Numbered from the stretch's first letter, positions 10,930-22,598 are shown. The stretch is 64,000 bases of DNA from Icerya purchasi (GCA_039619475.1 CM077115.1:30641083-30705082); one strand, 5' to 3'. Translations and numbers: made by a program. The notes: a model not told the origin generated them from the sequence alone.

Positions 10930-11491
10930 CAAATTTCCTCAGAAAATAATACATATATCTGTTACGTGCATGAATGATAGATCCGCCAGTCTCATATTCG
11001 TTAGAGTCATATTCCACTGTTGCTAGTCTACCACCTATTTCGGATTTTTCAAATATATCAATTTTCACATTGTCTTCCAACGATTCATGTAAAAAATAAG
11101 CACATGATGTTCCACCTATTCCAGCTCCAATGATTGCTAAAGAAAGTGTTTAAAAATAATATATCTAGATTTTTAAACCATTTGCAGGTTTGAATAATTT
11201 TACAAATTAGAATTAAAATAATAAATGATTAATTCACTAAAAATTTCGCTTCTACAATTTATAGCAGGTAATATTACAAACTGAATAACTACTGGAAAAA
11301 ATAATATAAATTAATTTTAACACAATAAAGAAAATATATTTTATAATTAATTATCTATTTTATATAGTTCAAAAACATGTTATAAACATACCAATTTTGT
11401 GTTTAGACAGAACACCCTCTATTACATTAAACAAGAAATAACATAATAAATAATGATTCCATTTAAATTTTGTTAAATATATGCAATACAT
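10930..11491 (-). CDS. PCYOX1-like: Prenylcysteine-oxidase-like gene, first two coding exons (partial)
   Basis: Exon 1 runs 11491-11392: ATG plus 33 codons with a hydrophobic, signal-peptide-like core (HYLLCYFLFNVI), ending at a GT donor (11391-11390) in phase 1. Exon 2 runs 11136-10930 after a TTTCTTTAG acceptor. Joining them gives KHKIAIIGAGIGGTSCAYFL, a perfect FAD dinucleotide-binding start, then IDIFEKSEIGGRLATVEYD and YETGGSIIHARNRYMYYF. These match the N-terminus of lysosomal prenylcysteine oxidases, flavin enzymes that cleave the thioether of prenylated cysteines. Exon 2 ends at a GT donor (10929-10928), again in phase 1. No later exon is recognisable in the 10.9 kb to the left, which is full of transposons. 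The gene is therefore truncated, or has very long introns reaching beyond the window. Confidence 0.82.
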
Positions 11492-11499
11492 GTTGTTAA

Positions 11500-13193
11500 A
11501 CTTGGTCTTTTCAATGTATTACTAATTCATTTAATACTGAAATTCAACTAATCAGACTATAAAAGTTATAATTTTGTTTCAACACATGTGTTTATTATGT
11601 CTTTTCACAAAAACATCTGTAATGTTCCACATGTTTCACGATCATTTATGGCTGCATATTCACCTTGGGCGACGCTAATTTCCAGACGTATGTTCACATT
11701 TGACGTATTTCGAAAAATCGCGTTAATTGAATATACTAGTGATGTAATTTGGATTAAAGTATTTGCTGTCGGCCGAAATTTTGAACTAATGGATTTTTAT
11801 TGTTTACACAAAAAAAAAACACAACAGATGATCGAAGAAAAAAATCAAACAAATCTACCGAATTCTCTTCTTTATTAATTTTACACACGAATTAATATAA
11901 CACGACTCTAACGAACAACAAACAAATATTTATGTAAAACGATACAACCCTTTATATTTTCGTACCCTTAAAGGAGACATGTTTCTCCGGCTAAGAAAGC
12001 ACACAATGGCCCACGTCAATTCGATACATACACATTTCTAAAACTAAAAAAACTACCTAATGCCGACCGTGACAGCCATGCTGTCCTTAAAAAATACCGA
12101 CGCTATCCTGACAATATGGCGACCTTTTAAATTTATGCGCTAGCATACAATTATCAAATAAAACAAAAATATATAAATATTACGGGCAAAAGATAGAAAT
12201 AATTATTAAATATAAACGTACCTCGTTACGCAAAATTAAAAATAAAATACGGGGGGAAATGAGAAAAGGTATTTAAAGAAAGTAAATGAATAGACACGGG
12301 GAAGTGAAAGCGAAAAGCGGAAAGAGATAGCTAAGTCGAAAACAAGAAGGGAAAAAAATTGACGACAACAGTATTCAATCTATAGGTTTGTGATCTACGG
12401 TTTTTGTCCTACGTTAGTTTTTTTCTTTATTTCTTTAAAAATGGATATTAATAATTTTTTGGAAGAATTGAAAATAATATGTTGCAATGTGCAGCAATTT
12501 CAATAATTTTTGACGGGGAATATCGAACGTTTTTTAATATTACAAAAGAAACTGGCAGAATTAGGACACTAGGTGTTTTTATTGAAAATTAAAATAGGTA
12601 TCAGAAAAATAGATTTGGTGTGTACATTTGTAATGGTCATCAACGGTTTGTGTGTTAACAGAAATGCGAGATGTAATTTTCTATTTTAAATGTTCAATGT
12701 AATATGTAAACACACCAATACATACATGTCATTAGCAGCACTAGTATGAAGGGGTTCTTATCTTGCATATAAATTCAATAAACTCTCAATCGCAAGGAGT
12801 TTTCAAGTTAACATTTAAATCACCTTTGAGAATAATTTGAATGAAATGATGCCCATTTTTACAAATGACTGTTGATCAGAAAAATCATGACGTCTTTTCA
12901 TTCCTGTTCAAAAAGAAAGGTTACATTTAATGTATTCTCATTGCTTTTGATTAGCGGATTTAATGTTCAAGAACTACAAAACTGGTGATTCCACAATGGA
13001 ACCAAACTATGGCGTTTGTTTCGACGTGTTGTAGAGATTCACCTTTATGTTTCCGATAATGCTTCTTGTTTGTTTCCAAACTTCCTATGCTTTTTAAAAA
13101 TCTTTTATCTGTTTCTATTTGGAAAATAATTTATTCTTTTGATCACTAGTATTGATTGAAAAAGTGGAGTGTTAACTAGAAAAATCTCAAAAT
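11500..13193. other. Non-coding stretch upstream of the oxidase-like gene
   Basis: AT-rich with no supported ORF. The promoter of the minus-strand gene should lie in the first few hundred bases, but I see no decisive core element. Small GC-richer patches occur at about 11990-12120 and 12240-12360. Confidence 0.5.
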
Positions 13194-16100
13194 ATTTTTT
13201 TTTTTTAACCCCCTTTGGGCATGTCAACAAAGGATCTTCGCCCAGAAACGAAACGAGGGAGAAGGATCAGTTAAATGTAAAGTCAGTGTCAAATATTGAT
13301 AAGATAGAAGGACTGAGGATAGGAACAACGGAGATCGACGGAAACGATAAGATATACGAGGCACAATAAGGAGTAGGGAGTTTGAGTGATAGCAGATTGG
13401 AGTACAAAGAAGTGCGTTCGTTCACGAGGGATGGACATTCAAAGAGGATATGGTCAGGATTACAGACGGCTTCGTCGTTAGACTGAAGAGAGCAACAAGG
13501 GGAGAGAGTGCAATGAAAACGAAAACGTGAGGAAGGAAGAAGAGTATGATTCAGATGTAAACGGATAATAGGGATAATAACGGAGCGGTGAAGCGAAGGA
13601 AAATCGTAAAACCAAGGCCGCGTGGGAAGATTACGTTGAATGGAAAAATAAAAGGAAGGTTGATTAGAAAAGGAAGAAACGTAAAAATCTGACCAAAATA
13701 TAACATGAAACTTTTTACACAATGGGAGTAAATTAGAAACGGGAATTTTAGAGAAAAAAGAAGCGGGAGGATAAAGCAATCTGAGCCAAGGAATCAGCCA
13801 TTTCGTTACCCTCTATCCCTATATGACTGGGAACCCAGAGCATTTCAATGCGGATAGCGTGAAGTGAGAAGAGAGTGTGAATGAGAGAGCGAATATGGAG
13901 GATAAAAAGGTCAGAGGAGCGAGAGGGGAAATGAGAGGAAATAGCTTTAAGAGCACACATGGAATCGGAGATAATTAAATATTTAGAAGAACGATGAGAA
14001 GAAATATAAATAATGAACGTAGAATGGCTATTAGCTCAGCCGTAAAGATAGTACAAAAAGAAGGGAGACGAAAAGATTCAGAGAAATGAATGCTCGGAAG
14101 GATGAAAGAAGCTCCAACTCCATTAGGCCTCTTCAAACCATCCGCAACAATAGCCATATGGATAGGAAAACAGGATTCGATATAACTATGGAATTCCTGA
14201 ATAATTGTTGGATAGGAAAGGTATTTGGAGGAAAAAGGAAAGTCTTAATATATTGAGAGGATTAGAGAGATCTGCAAAATTTAAAGAAAAATAAGAGAGA
14301 TTGATATAAGAAATTGTGCGGGATAAAAAAGAATTCAGCAGTAAGCAATGCGGGCTAGGATAAGAATTTCCTTGGGAGTAAAACACCAGTTTTGCAAAAT
14401 AGAAAGATATGAAAGAATAAGTCTAGAGGATGATAACGGCAAGCGTTTACACAAGAAACGATATCTTAAATAGGATCTGCGGATGAAAAGGGGAGACGAG
14501 TTTGACTCAGCAAGAACTGCTGGTACTCGAGAAGATCTAAGAGCACCAAGGCAAAGACGAATACAAGAATTTTGAATTATATCCAGCTTGGAAAGAAGTG
14601 ATTTTGAGGCAGATCCGTAGATATAGGAACAATAATCGAATTTGGAACGGATAATCGAATTGTACAAGGAAATGGGGAGAAAAGGGTCGCCTCCCCATTT
14701 TTTTGGAGAAGGAGCTTTCAGTAGGTTCAGTCTTTTAAGGGCAGAAGAGGAAAGGAAATTAATATGTTCATAAAAGGACAGACGACTGTTGAGGTATACA
14801 CCGAGATAGCAGAAGCAATCCTTACGAGGGATAAGTTTGGAGTTTAAGAATGCAGAGACTAAAGCGGGATTAAAAGGGCGAAGAGAAAAGACAATACAAG
14901 AGGATTTTAAAGGGGAAATAGATAGGTTCAAAGAGGAAAGAGATTGTTCCAAAGTAGCTAGAGACGAATTGACACTTTCGTTAGCATCTACAATATCACG
15001 GGATGAGGAAAAGAGAAGAATGTCATCGGAAAAAAATAGGGAAGAGGAGTTCATAGAAAGAGAAGCAACAGAAATAGTATAAATATTAAAAAGGGTGGGA
15101 CTAAGGCAGGATCCTTGTGGAAGACCACATGAAACAACTCTTGTAACCTCGAACGAGGAAGAAGACAGGAGAATAGTACGATTTAACATCAAGTTTACAA
15201 CAAGGGAAGAGAAATGCGTCGCGGGATGTTAATTGCTATCATTCTATCTCGAAGAGTAGGGAGATGGACATTAACAAAAGCGCTGGAAACATCAATAAAA
15301 GTAGCTAATGTATACTGTTTATCGATGAAAGATTTATAGATATAAAAAACAAAAGGACTGACGCAGTCAGCAGGACCTAAGCCAGTATGGAAACTAAACA
15401 TATTGGAAGGAAAAACGTTATTGTGTTCGAGCCACCAGACCAGGCGCTTATTAAGCATGCCCTCAAACAGTTTTCTGAGACACGATACTAGGGAAATCGG
15501 ACGAAGAGAGGAGTTTTTCTTAAGGACAGGAATGATAATAAAGGTGTTCCAGGCAGGAGGTGTGACTCCTCAGGACAGAAAGGAGTTGAATATACAAAGA
15601 AGTGTTCGGAGAGCATGATCGGATAACTTTTTTAGGACAGAGAAGGGAATACCATCACGACCTGGAGTGGGGCTGGAAAATTTTTTGAGAATGGATTTTA
15701 ATTTATTAATATTAAACGCAGAGGTAATACAATGGAAATCAGAATCTTCTGTAACAGGAAACGGGCAGGATTCATCAACGTTGGGAACATAAGCAGGAGC
15801 AACAGCATCAAGAAACGAAGACAAACTATCGGAGGAAATAGTGTGGATAGAAGGACGTTCAGAAGAAGGGAATTTGAAAGCTCTGGCCATTTTCCAGATA
15901 TGCTTGAGAGGAGTAGTTCTCGAAAAAGATGAACAGAAATTTTTCCAAGAGGATTTCTTAGACGATTTTAGAATAAACCTAGCCCTTGCATTGGCCCTTT
16001 TGTGGGCAAGAAAGTTTTCGCGTGTAGGATTTGATCGGAAAATTCTAAATGTAGCGCGACTATGATCGAAAGCGGCATTGCATTCTTCGTATCACCAGAG

Positions 16101-16800
16101 GGACTATACTGATCCATGATGGCCTGACGATGATGGTTTACGGAAAGGAGAAGACAACGAAAGAGCATTTCTAATCGAATTTAGGAATAGATGGTAATGA
16201 AGTACAGGATCAGAGCCATCTGGAAGTTTAGGAAGCGTAGAATCAACTAAGAAGTAGAACAGAGCCCAATTAGTTTTCGATAGGTTCCATCGAAGGTAAT
16301 TGAGAGGTTTAAAACAAGAAGAAGTAGGAGGATTCTGGGGAGTAATTAGAATAGGAATATGATCACTACCTTAGGAGCCCATGAGAGTTGACCAATTATA
16401 ATCAAAACCAATAGAAGAGGATGAGAAAGTTAAATCGAGAGAACTATAACTAGATGGGCTCTTGTAATAGGTAGGAGAGAGATCATTAAGAAGGACTAAA
16501 TCATTAGAAAGAACAAGATTTTCAAGAACAGTACCGTTGTTGTTATGGTTTGAGCAACCCCATGAGGGAGACCGTGCATTCCAGTCACCTCCAATGATGA
16601 ACGGATGTGGGACAGACCTGAGAAAAGAAACAAGACGAAAGTGACGAAGGTCGCAACTAGGAGGAACATAAATGGAAATAATATTAAGCGGACGAGCTGC
16701 GTTGGAAGGGATGAAAATATATAAAATATTAGGCTAATTAGGACTAGAAAGGGAATTAAAGGAAACATCATGAGATTGAAATAAGGATTGCAGATCCAAA
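13194..16800 (-). mobile_element. Family A non-LTR retrotransposon, copy 2 (5'-truncated)
   Basis: A second minus-strand copy. Its 3' end is visible: a T-run at about 13194-13206 (poly(A) on the minus strand), then a 3' UTR motif related to the one at the end of copy 3 (CTGGG...TTGACA(T/A)GCCC). The copy begins in the endonuclease and lacks ORF1, as expected for 5' truncation during target-primed reverse transcription. Confidence 0.85.
13267..16771 (-). pseudogene. Family A ORF2 copy 2: endonuclease remnant, RT, RNase H (many breaks)
   Basis: The same enzyme as ORF2 of copy 1, in pieces. An endonuclease fragment lies at 16496-16771 (reading VTGMHGLPHG where intact copies have the DWNAHS block). 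RT N-terminal pieces are at 15570-15890 (SSPTPGRDGIPFSVL) and 15195-15458. The RT core is at 14335-15192 (GLPQGSCLSPTLFNIYT). Its catalytic box reads FFSDD instead of FFADD, a change at a key position. RNase H is in pieces at 13975-14157 and 13748-13960 (MLWVPSHIGIEGNEMADSLA), and the C-terminal domain at 13267-13779. Frameshifts separate nearly every piece, so the copy is inactive. Confidence 0.85.
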
Positions 16801-16869
16801 TTACGAAATATAAGAAAGAACTAACATGAATAAGGAAAACAAATTATGATTCACAACCTATATTTAAAT

Positions 16870-17230
16870 ATGCAAAAACATATAGGGAAATGGTTGACAA
16901 CAATCTCTCTATACGATCTGCTGCATAATTTGAATCATGTCTTATTGAGTAAATATGTTATAAAACAAAAAAAAAAGCAACTGAAAAACAATCTGTGACT
17001 CCCGTAATCATGGGTTACCGATACGTAAGACATGTATTCAACTTAGAGCAGGAAAACTTTTTTGCTGCATATATTATTAGGACGGCTAATTTATTTTATG
17101 GATTATCGTCCAAAGAAATACGAAAACTGGCATATGAATTGGCCATAAAGTATTCAATTAATATGCCAAAAACGTGGATTATAAATCGCCTAGCAGGAGT
17201 AGACTGGTTTAATGATTTCATATTCGTTAG
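16870..17230 (+). pseudogene. pogo-like transposase relic, N-terminal DNA-binding part
   Basis: The plus frames encode a pipsqueak-type helix-turn-helix remnant (REMVDNNLSIRSAA, with a stop after it). From 16995 there is a CENP-B-like second helix-turn-helix (FNLEQENFFAAYI, GLSSKEIRKLAYELAIKYSI, NRLAGVDWFNDF). This pattern is typical of insect pogo/Tigger-like transposases. Similarity ends after WFNDF at about 17225, although the frame stays open to 17363. The DDE core does not follow in this orientation. Confidence 0.7.
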
Positions 17231-17432
17231 TTGGAAGCCCAAGGCGCAGAAGATTAGAATGCAGGGCAGCATGTTCAAAGGAAATAAAGGGGCATTCGAA
17301 CAAGACATGATTTGCATCGCAGGTATAATTGAGCTCCGGGGGGTCAAAAGTACACAGATGTGATTGAACAAGAGAAAAACGGAAAAGAGAAGCCAGAAGC
17401 AGACTATGATTTTACCGCAGGCGAACTAAAGA

Positions 17433-17610
17433 GGAAATAATCGAACGGCTAAGACAGTTGTTACGCCGGTTTCATCAATACTATAACTATCTTCTGCTTC
17501 AAGCTGGTTTTGATCCATAACTTCCATTATGTTATCAAAAAATAGTTTGACATTGTTAGCATTAAAACTCGTAGCTCTCGACAGACTTGTCCTTATAGTG
17601 CCCATGCCAT
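17433..17610 (-). pseudogene. pogo-like transposase relic, start of DDE domain, inverted
   Basis: On the minus strand this segment reads RTSLSRATSFNANNVKLFF, then YSIDETGVTTV. That is the segment of pogo-like transposases that leads into the first catalytic Asp (DETG). It would normally follow the helix-turn-helix part just to the left, yet it lies on the opposite strand. It therefore reflects an inversion of one copy or a second copy in reverse orientation. Confidence 0.72.
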
Positions 17611-17690
17611 TCTTGCATTTCCCTCTCTCAATATAATTCTCTTTATCTCCTCAATTTCTAATCTTTTCCTTATATAATGGACAATTCTTT

Positions 17691-18642
17691 TCTTCCGCAG
17701 GCCCTAATCATACAGAAATTCCGCAGTTATATCAATTCTGATTTTCCCTTGCATGTAACTGTGTTTACAGATGGCTCGAAGAAACCGGATGGTGTCGGTG
17801 CTTCGTTTATCCTCCCAGATTTTGGCTTTTCAGAATCTTTCTGCTTACCTTCTTTCTGCTCCATATTCACAGCCGAATTGATGGCTATCCTACGTTCCAT
17901 TATTTTCATTTCCTCTAATCACATTTCCTCCAAATTCTTGATTATATCGGACTCCATAACCGCCCTTCAGGCCATTTGCTCTCCCCTTCCTGATTATTCC
18001 TGTGATTTCATTATACTCCGCATTCGCTCACTTATCCACGCTCTTTCTTCCCTTCATTCTATTCAAATTGATTTGCTGTGGGTTCCTAGCCATTCGGGCA
18101 TCTGCGGTAATGAAGCGGCGGACTCATTGGCTCGGGCTGCTGCCTATTCTCACTTCTTTTTTAAAAAAGTCCCTTCGTCCAATATCCTTCCTCTGTGCAA
18201 AGATTTTCATCTTAGGTTTTGGTCGGATATGTACGTTTCCTCTTTCTCTAACAATCGCTCTTTCTATCTGTCTGTCCAACCTAGTCTTCCTGCCAATCCG
18301 TGGTTCTCTTTGTTTCCTTCACTTCGTCGTTCTGTTGTTGTCTCCGTTATTCGCTTGCGCTTTAACCATTCTCTACTGCCTTCCTCCCGTTTTCGTTTTT
18401 CCTTGGTTTCCTCTCCATATTGTCCTCTCCACTCGAACGAAGAGCATGTTTGCGATGCGGACCATGTGTTCTTTGAGTGTTCATCTCTTTCTGCTGAGTG
18501 CTCGGCTTTCTACTTTAGTTTGCTGGGACTTGGTCTTCCTACTCCGTACTGCGCCTCTTATGTTCTATCTCTTCCCTCTCCACAAATTGTTCCTATTATT
18601 TGTTCCTTTCTCCTAACAATATCTGATCGTATCAGGATATAA
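17691..18642 (+). pseudogene. RNase H and C-terminal domain of family A ORF2, open but 5'-truncated
   Basis: An open frame of over 310 codons to the stop at 18640-18642. RNase H residues are all visible: the first Asp in VFTDGSKKPDG, Glu in FTAELMAILRS, Asp in LIISDSITALQ, and the last Asp in HSGICGNEAADSLA. A C-terminal region follows with a CPLHSNEEHVCDADHVFFEC cysteine/histidine motif. The in-frame ATG at 17677 lies upstream of the insertion point, in target DNA, so it is not the native start. Freedom from stops suggests this copy is younger than copies 1 and 2. Confidence 0.88.
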
Positions 18643-18721
18643 GTGATTCCTTCCTATTCTAATTGTTTCTGGGTAAAGGTCCCTGGTTGACAAGCCCAAA
18701 AAAAAAAAAAAAAAAAAAAAA
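17691..18721 (+). mobile_element. Family A non-LTR retrotransposon, copy 3 (3' end only, plus strand)
   Basis: A 5'-truncated insertion containing only RNase H, the C-terminal domain and the 3' UTR, with a 24-nt poly(A) at 18698-18721. It is bounded by an 11-bp direct repeat, GACAATTCTTT, at 17680-17690 and 18722-18732. This is a target-site duplication and gives exact ends. Confidence 0.92.
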
Positions 18722-18774
18722 GACAATTCTTTGCATTAAATAAGTTCCACCGTTGACGTGCCCCCGCCCCAAAA

Positions 18775-18922
18775 AAAAAAATCTGCTCTGTTTATTTGGA
18801 ACCTTATAGTTCAAGCAGACCTAAAGAAAAATGGGTCCAATGCATAGAATGTCGCAAATGGTCCCACGAGGAATGCACTCCACAAGAATTATCCTATATA
18901 CGCCATAATTGTCTTTCTGAAT
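18775..18922 (+). pseudogene. pogo-like transposase relic, C-terminal PHD-like zinc finger
   Basis: The frame gives SRPKEKWVQCIECRKWSHEEC and a terminal Y-x-x-x-C pattern with a stop at 18920-18922. Insect pogo-like transposases often end in such a Cys/His finger. It lies just beyond the copy 3 insertion and an A-run (18771-18781). It is probably the end of the same relic whose front is at 16.9-17.2 kb; the catalytic core between them is missing. Confidence 0.6.
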
Positions 18923-18929
18923 AATTCAT

Positions 18930-19340
18930 AAAGTAATTCAAATTATCTAAGCAATTCTTATTTTTCATTAATAAATATATACTTTTTATTTTAATATAGT
19001 GATTTAATATTTTATTACTATTTTCAGTAGTCGGTATGCATGAATAATGTAAAAAGGTATCACTTCATTTTTATCGTTTAAAATATATATATATATTTTT
19101 TTTTTTATTATTATTTTTATTGATACAATCTTAATTTATAATTAAATAAATATCTACTTTAATAAATGTTGCTTTAAACTAAGCCAAACCCATATGGAAG
19201 CAACAGTCCATTGACCACTGCTTCTAACATATTACATATTTACAATAGATAATAATTACAATTGTAAATCTTATATCCTATAATGTATATATATATTACT
19301 AAATCAAATCTGAAAATTAAGATCATCGTCCCACCAAATT
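18930..19340. other. AT-rich spacer, nothing recognised
   Basis: Low-complexity A/T runs including (TA)n near 19082-19100; no ORF or element end was identified. Confidence 0.6.
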
Positions 19341-19911
19341 ACTTTCTTATGGGTGCCAAGCCACACCGGACTTAGGGGTAATTACTTAGCTGACATCGCT
19401 GCTAAGTCAACACTGCCGTGCCCCATGCCTTGTTCCCCTCCTCTTCCCGCCGACATAGTAAAATCTATAAAAATTCTTGTGCAATCCCAATGGAAGCAAG
19501 ATTGGCTCACTAGACAATCTTGCTTTCTAAGAGAGATAAAACACGGAATTGACCCTTGGTTCCCTCCTTCTGACCTCCCCAGAACCCATTTTGTGGCTAT
19601 GGCAAGACTCCGCATTGGACATATTTCGCTAACTCATGATCATCTCTTACTTAATTGCGAGCCCCCTTTCGAATGCCCCTTTTGCTCCCTTCCCCCCGCT
19701 CCTACAGTAAAACACCTGCTCCTGGAACGCTCGTCCTTCGCGCTCCAGCACGCCAAGCACCGGATAGCGTCTTTGCAGTCGTCTTTGGCCAACTCGCCTT
19801 TGAACATTGCAGACACTATTCGGTTTCTTTATACAACTAACTTATTTCGAACTATTTAACTCTCCGATTGCCATAGTGTCGTAATAGCCCCGGCAGCTGT
19901 ACACGGCACTC

Positions 19912-19939
<28 letters not shown>
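19341..19939 (+). pseudogene. 3' end of a second RNase H-bearing non-LTR retrotransposon
   Basis: The open frame from 19353 begins MPSHTGLRGNYLADIAAKS, the last RNase H block. It continues with ARLRIGHISLTHDHLL, a CPFC motif and TVKHLLLE, and stops at 19857-19859. This C-terminal zinc-finger-like region is typical of ORF2 of I/Loa-type elements and differs from family A. A 28-nt poly(A) at 19912-19939 marks the 3' end and abuts the Jockey-like element on the other strand. The 5' part is absent. Confidence 0.8.
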
Positions 19940-19943
<4 letters not shown>

Positions 19944-19999
19944 ATGGATGGCGTCATCTAAGGCGCCTTACGTCTTCTCTGGTGTTAAGAAATCAAATC

Positions 20000-22598
20000 A
20001 TTTCTACGTTAACATGTTGATGAACCGTTTTCCATGTTTAATGGTCATTTGCTTAATAACATCATTGACTGAATGGATATCATCATTACGAGAATAGCGA
20101 TATGCATCGACTATTGTTCGCAAAATGATGCTCTGCCTCGCCTGAATTTTTGCACGATTTGAATTACTAGTACAACCCCAGAATTGGATTCTGTATGTCT
20201 ATATCGGCATAATGATCTGACGGTACAGAATGCATTTATATCGAACATCCAGTGGCGATCTCCAACCTATTAACCACTATAATTGTTTCGCTGTGTGCTT
20301 AATTTGTTGGCACTTCATCTTAACGTGTGCATTCCACATAAGACGCCTGTCCAAGTGCATACCTAAATACTTGGCAGAATTTACCTGTGGTACAGGTTTA
20401 TTCCTCAAATATACTTGGTAATTTGCCTTTGTTTGGTGGTATGTGAACATAACATATGCTGATTTCTCTTCATTTAGTTTGACTTTCCAATCCGTCGCCC
20501 ACTTCTGTACATTATCCAAAGCATTTTGTAAATTGTTTGTAGCCTCGAGGTGGCTGCTGCTAACATCTAAAATAGCAGTATCGTCGGCAAACATAGCTGT
20601 CGTTGTATTGTTGTCGGTCGGTAGGTCTTGGCTATATAGAAGATACAACATAGGTTGTAAGACACTACCTTGTGGAACTCCAGCCTTAATATTATAAAAG
20701 TTCGACGTAGAACTTTCATACGCTACTCTGAATTGACGATTAGCCAAGTACGATTCTAACAATCTACACAGGTTGCCGGGTAATATTTTGCTCAGCTTAA
20801 AGACAAGGCCTTCATGCCACACTTTGTCGAAGGCTTGAGCAATATCCAGAAAAACTGTCGGACAGTATTTCTTGTCTTCAAACGCTTCATTTATGACAGA
20901 CATAACTCTGTGAACCTGGTCAATTGTCGAATGATGTTGTCGAAATCCAAACTGATGAATCGGCAGATCTTCTCCAATCAGCGGTAACAATCTCTTCAAC
21001 AGTAATTTTTCAAATAACTTGGATATCACCGGTAATAGTGGTATAGGTCTATACGATGTTATTTCAGAATCTGGCTTATTCGGTTTCTTAAGCATTATAA
21101 TTTGCGTTGTCTTGAAGCAAGATAGGATATGTTCAAGACGCGTACATGCATTAAAGAGATAGGTCAGCATGACAATACATTTTTTTGATAATTGTTTTAA
21201 AACTTCCGGGGATATTTCATCGATTCCAGGAGCTTTCGTTGAATTGATATTTTTATCGATTTCTCTGGCTATCTCATACGGTGTAAATGTAGGTAATCGT
21301 TTGTTTTCGCTAAATGCGATGGTGATGTCCACATCGGAATCAATATCATGAGGCTGGAACACGTGCGTCAAGTAATGTGCGAATAGCTCCGCTTTTTCGC
21401 TATCTTGTCTCGCCCAATTTCTAACTTCATCTCGGAGTGGAGGAACATGCTTGACAGGAGGTTTAATTCGACGGGTCGCTTTCCAGAGAGAATAATCTTT
21501 ATCAGCAAATGGACTCAGTCCTTCTAAGTAATTTGCGAACGTTTTGTTTTTTATATTTTTTATCAGCATATTGAGCTGCCGACTGATTTGATTAAATGTG
21601 TTCGTATCTTGTGAATCACGCGAGTTGTGCCATTTTCATCTTGCTGTTCTTCTTTCTGAAATTTTACGACGTACTTCTAAAGGAAGTGTGATTTCCTGTG
21701 CAGTGATTAACCAATGGTTCCGGAGTAGAAACTTTTGCTGCTTTGCGAATTGCTTCTATGAAACATGCAAATTGTTCCTCCAGTTCACTGTTTGTTTTTA
21801 GACGTATCTTTAGATTTATTCGTCGATCCAATTCTTCTCGAAATGTGTCCCAGTCTGTATGTTTATTTGTCAGAAAATGTTTTTTATTTTTCCTTATTAC
21901 AGTTGTACTAATGGTTAACAGAACGGGAGTATGATCAGATGTGAGATCAATAATACCTTCTGCTTCTACATAACTATTGACAATGCCCCTTGTTATGAAA
22001 AAATCGATGAGGTCGGGTTTTTTGCGCCTATCAGTAGGCCAATATGTAGGTATTCCTAAGCTGGCTATATTACATTGCAAAAACTTCTTATTGCCCTTAG
22101 TAATTCCTTTCCCTTGACGTGAGCAGAACTTCCTTTATTCCTTGAAACGCGACATGATCCCCATACTTCATTTTTTGCATTCATATCACCACCGATGATG
22201 TATCTATTGCAGAAATATTTCAAAAAGTTGATATATTGATCATACTTCAAGTTATGTTTGGACAGAAAGTAAACAGCTACCACATTAGTAATCGTACTAT
22301 TCTGCCAAACTGCGACCGTAGTTGCTTGTGCGAATTATTCGCAAAAGTCGGCCTGTTGGTAGTGTTTAATGTTATTCTTGATAATAACGGCTGCACCTCC
22401 ATGCGCACCACCATCTGGGTGTGGCGTATGGTAAATCGTATACCCTTGAATTCTAGGGTAGTTCCTGTTGGTGAAATGTGTCTCTGATATTAGTGCTATA
22501 TCTATTTTACTGTCGTGGAGAAATGTTTCTAATTCTGCTAAGCGTTCCATGAGTCCATTTGCATTCCATGTTATTATACGCAAAGATGATTCAGTCAT
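20000..22598 (-). pseudogene. Jockey-like ORF2: endonuclease and reverse transcriptase (frameshifted)
   Basis: ORF2 starts at the ATG at 22598 (MTESSLRIITWNANGL). Endonuclease blocks are LISETHF, IIGGDMNAKNEVWG and SDHTPVLLTI, spread over three frames (22335-22598, 22065-22283, 21664-22080). The RT is open for 430 codons (20277-21569) with APGIDEISPEVLKQL, SYRPIPLLPVISKLFEKLLL, FLDIAQAFDKVWHEGL, AGVPQGSVLQPMLYLLY and the catalytic MFADDTAIL. The thumb and C-terminus continue in another frame to about 20000. At least three frameshifts are present. The gene supplies target nicking and target-primed reverse transcription. Confidence 0.87.

Noticed and set aside
11588..11878. 96-codon plus-strand ORF opposite the upstream region of the oxidase-like gene
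   Set aside because: No motif; it ends in a poly-Lys run from an A-tract, and it is most simply explained as chance.
17230..17363. Extension of the pogo-like ORF beyond WFNDF
   Set aside because: Open but without transposase similarity; treated as sequence after the rearrangement breakpoint rather than as a protein domain.
17605..17690. Minus-strand frame with a charged helix-like peptide (RKRLEIEEIKRIILRE) beside the inverted pogo segment
   Set aside because: Short and in a different frame from the transposase match; I could not link it to any family.
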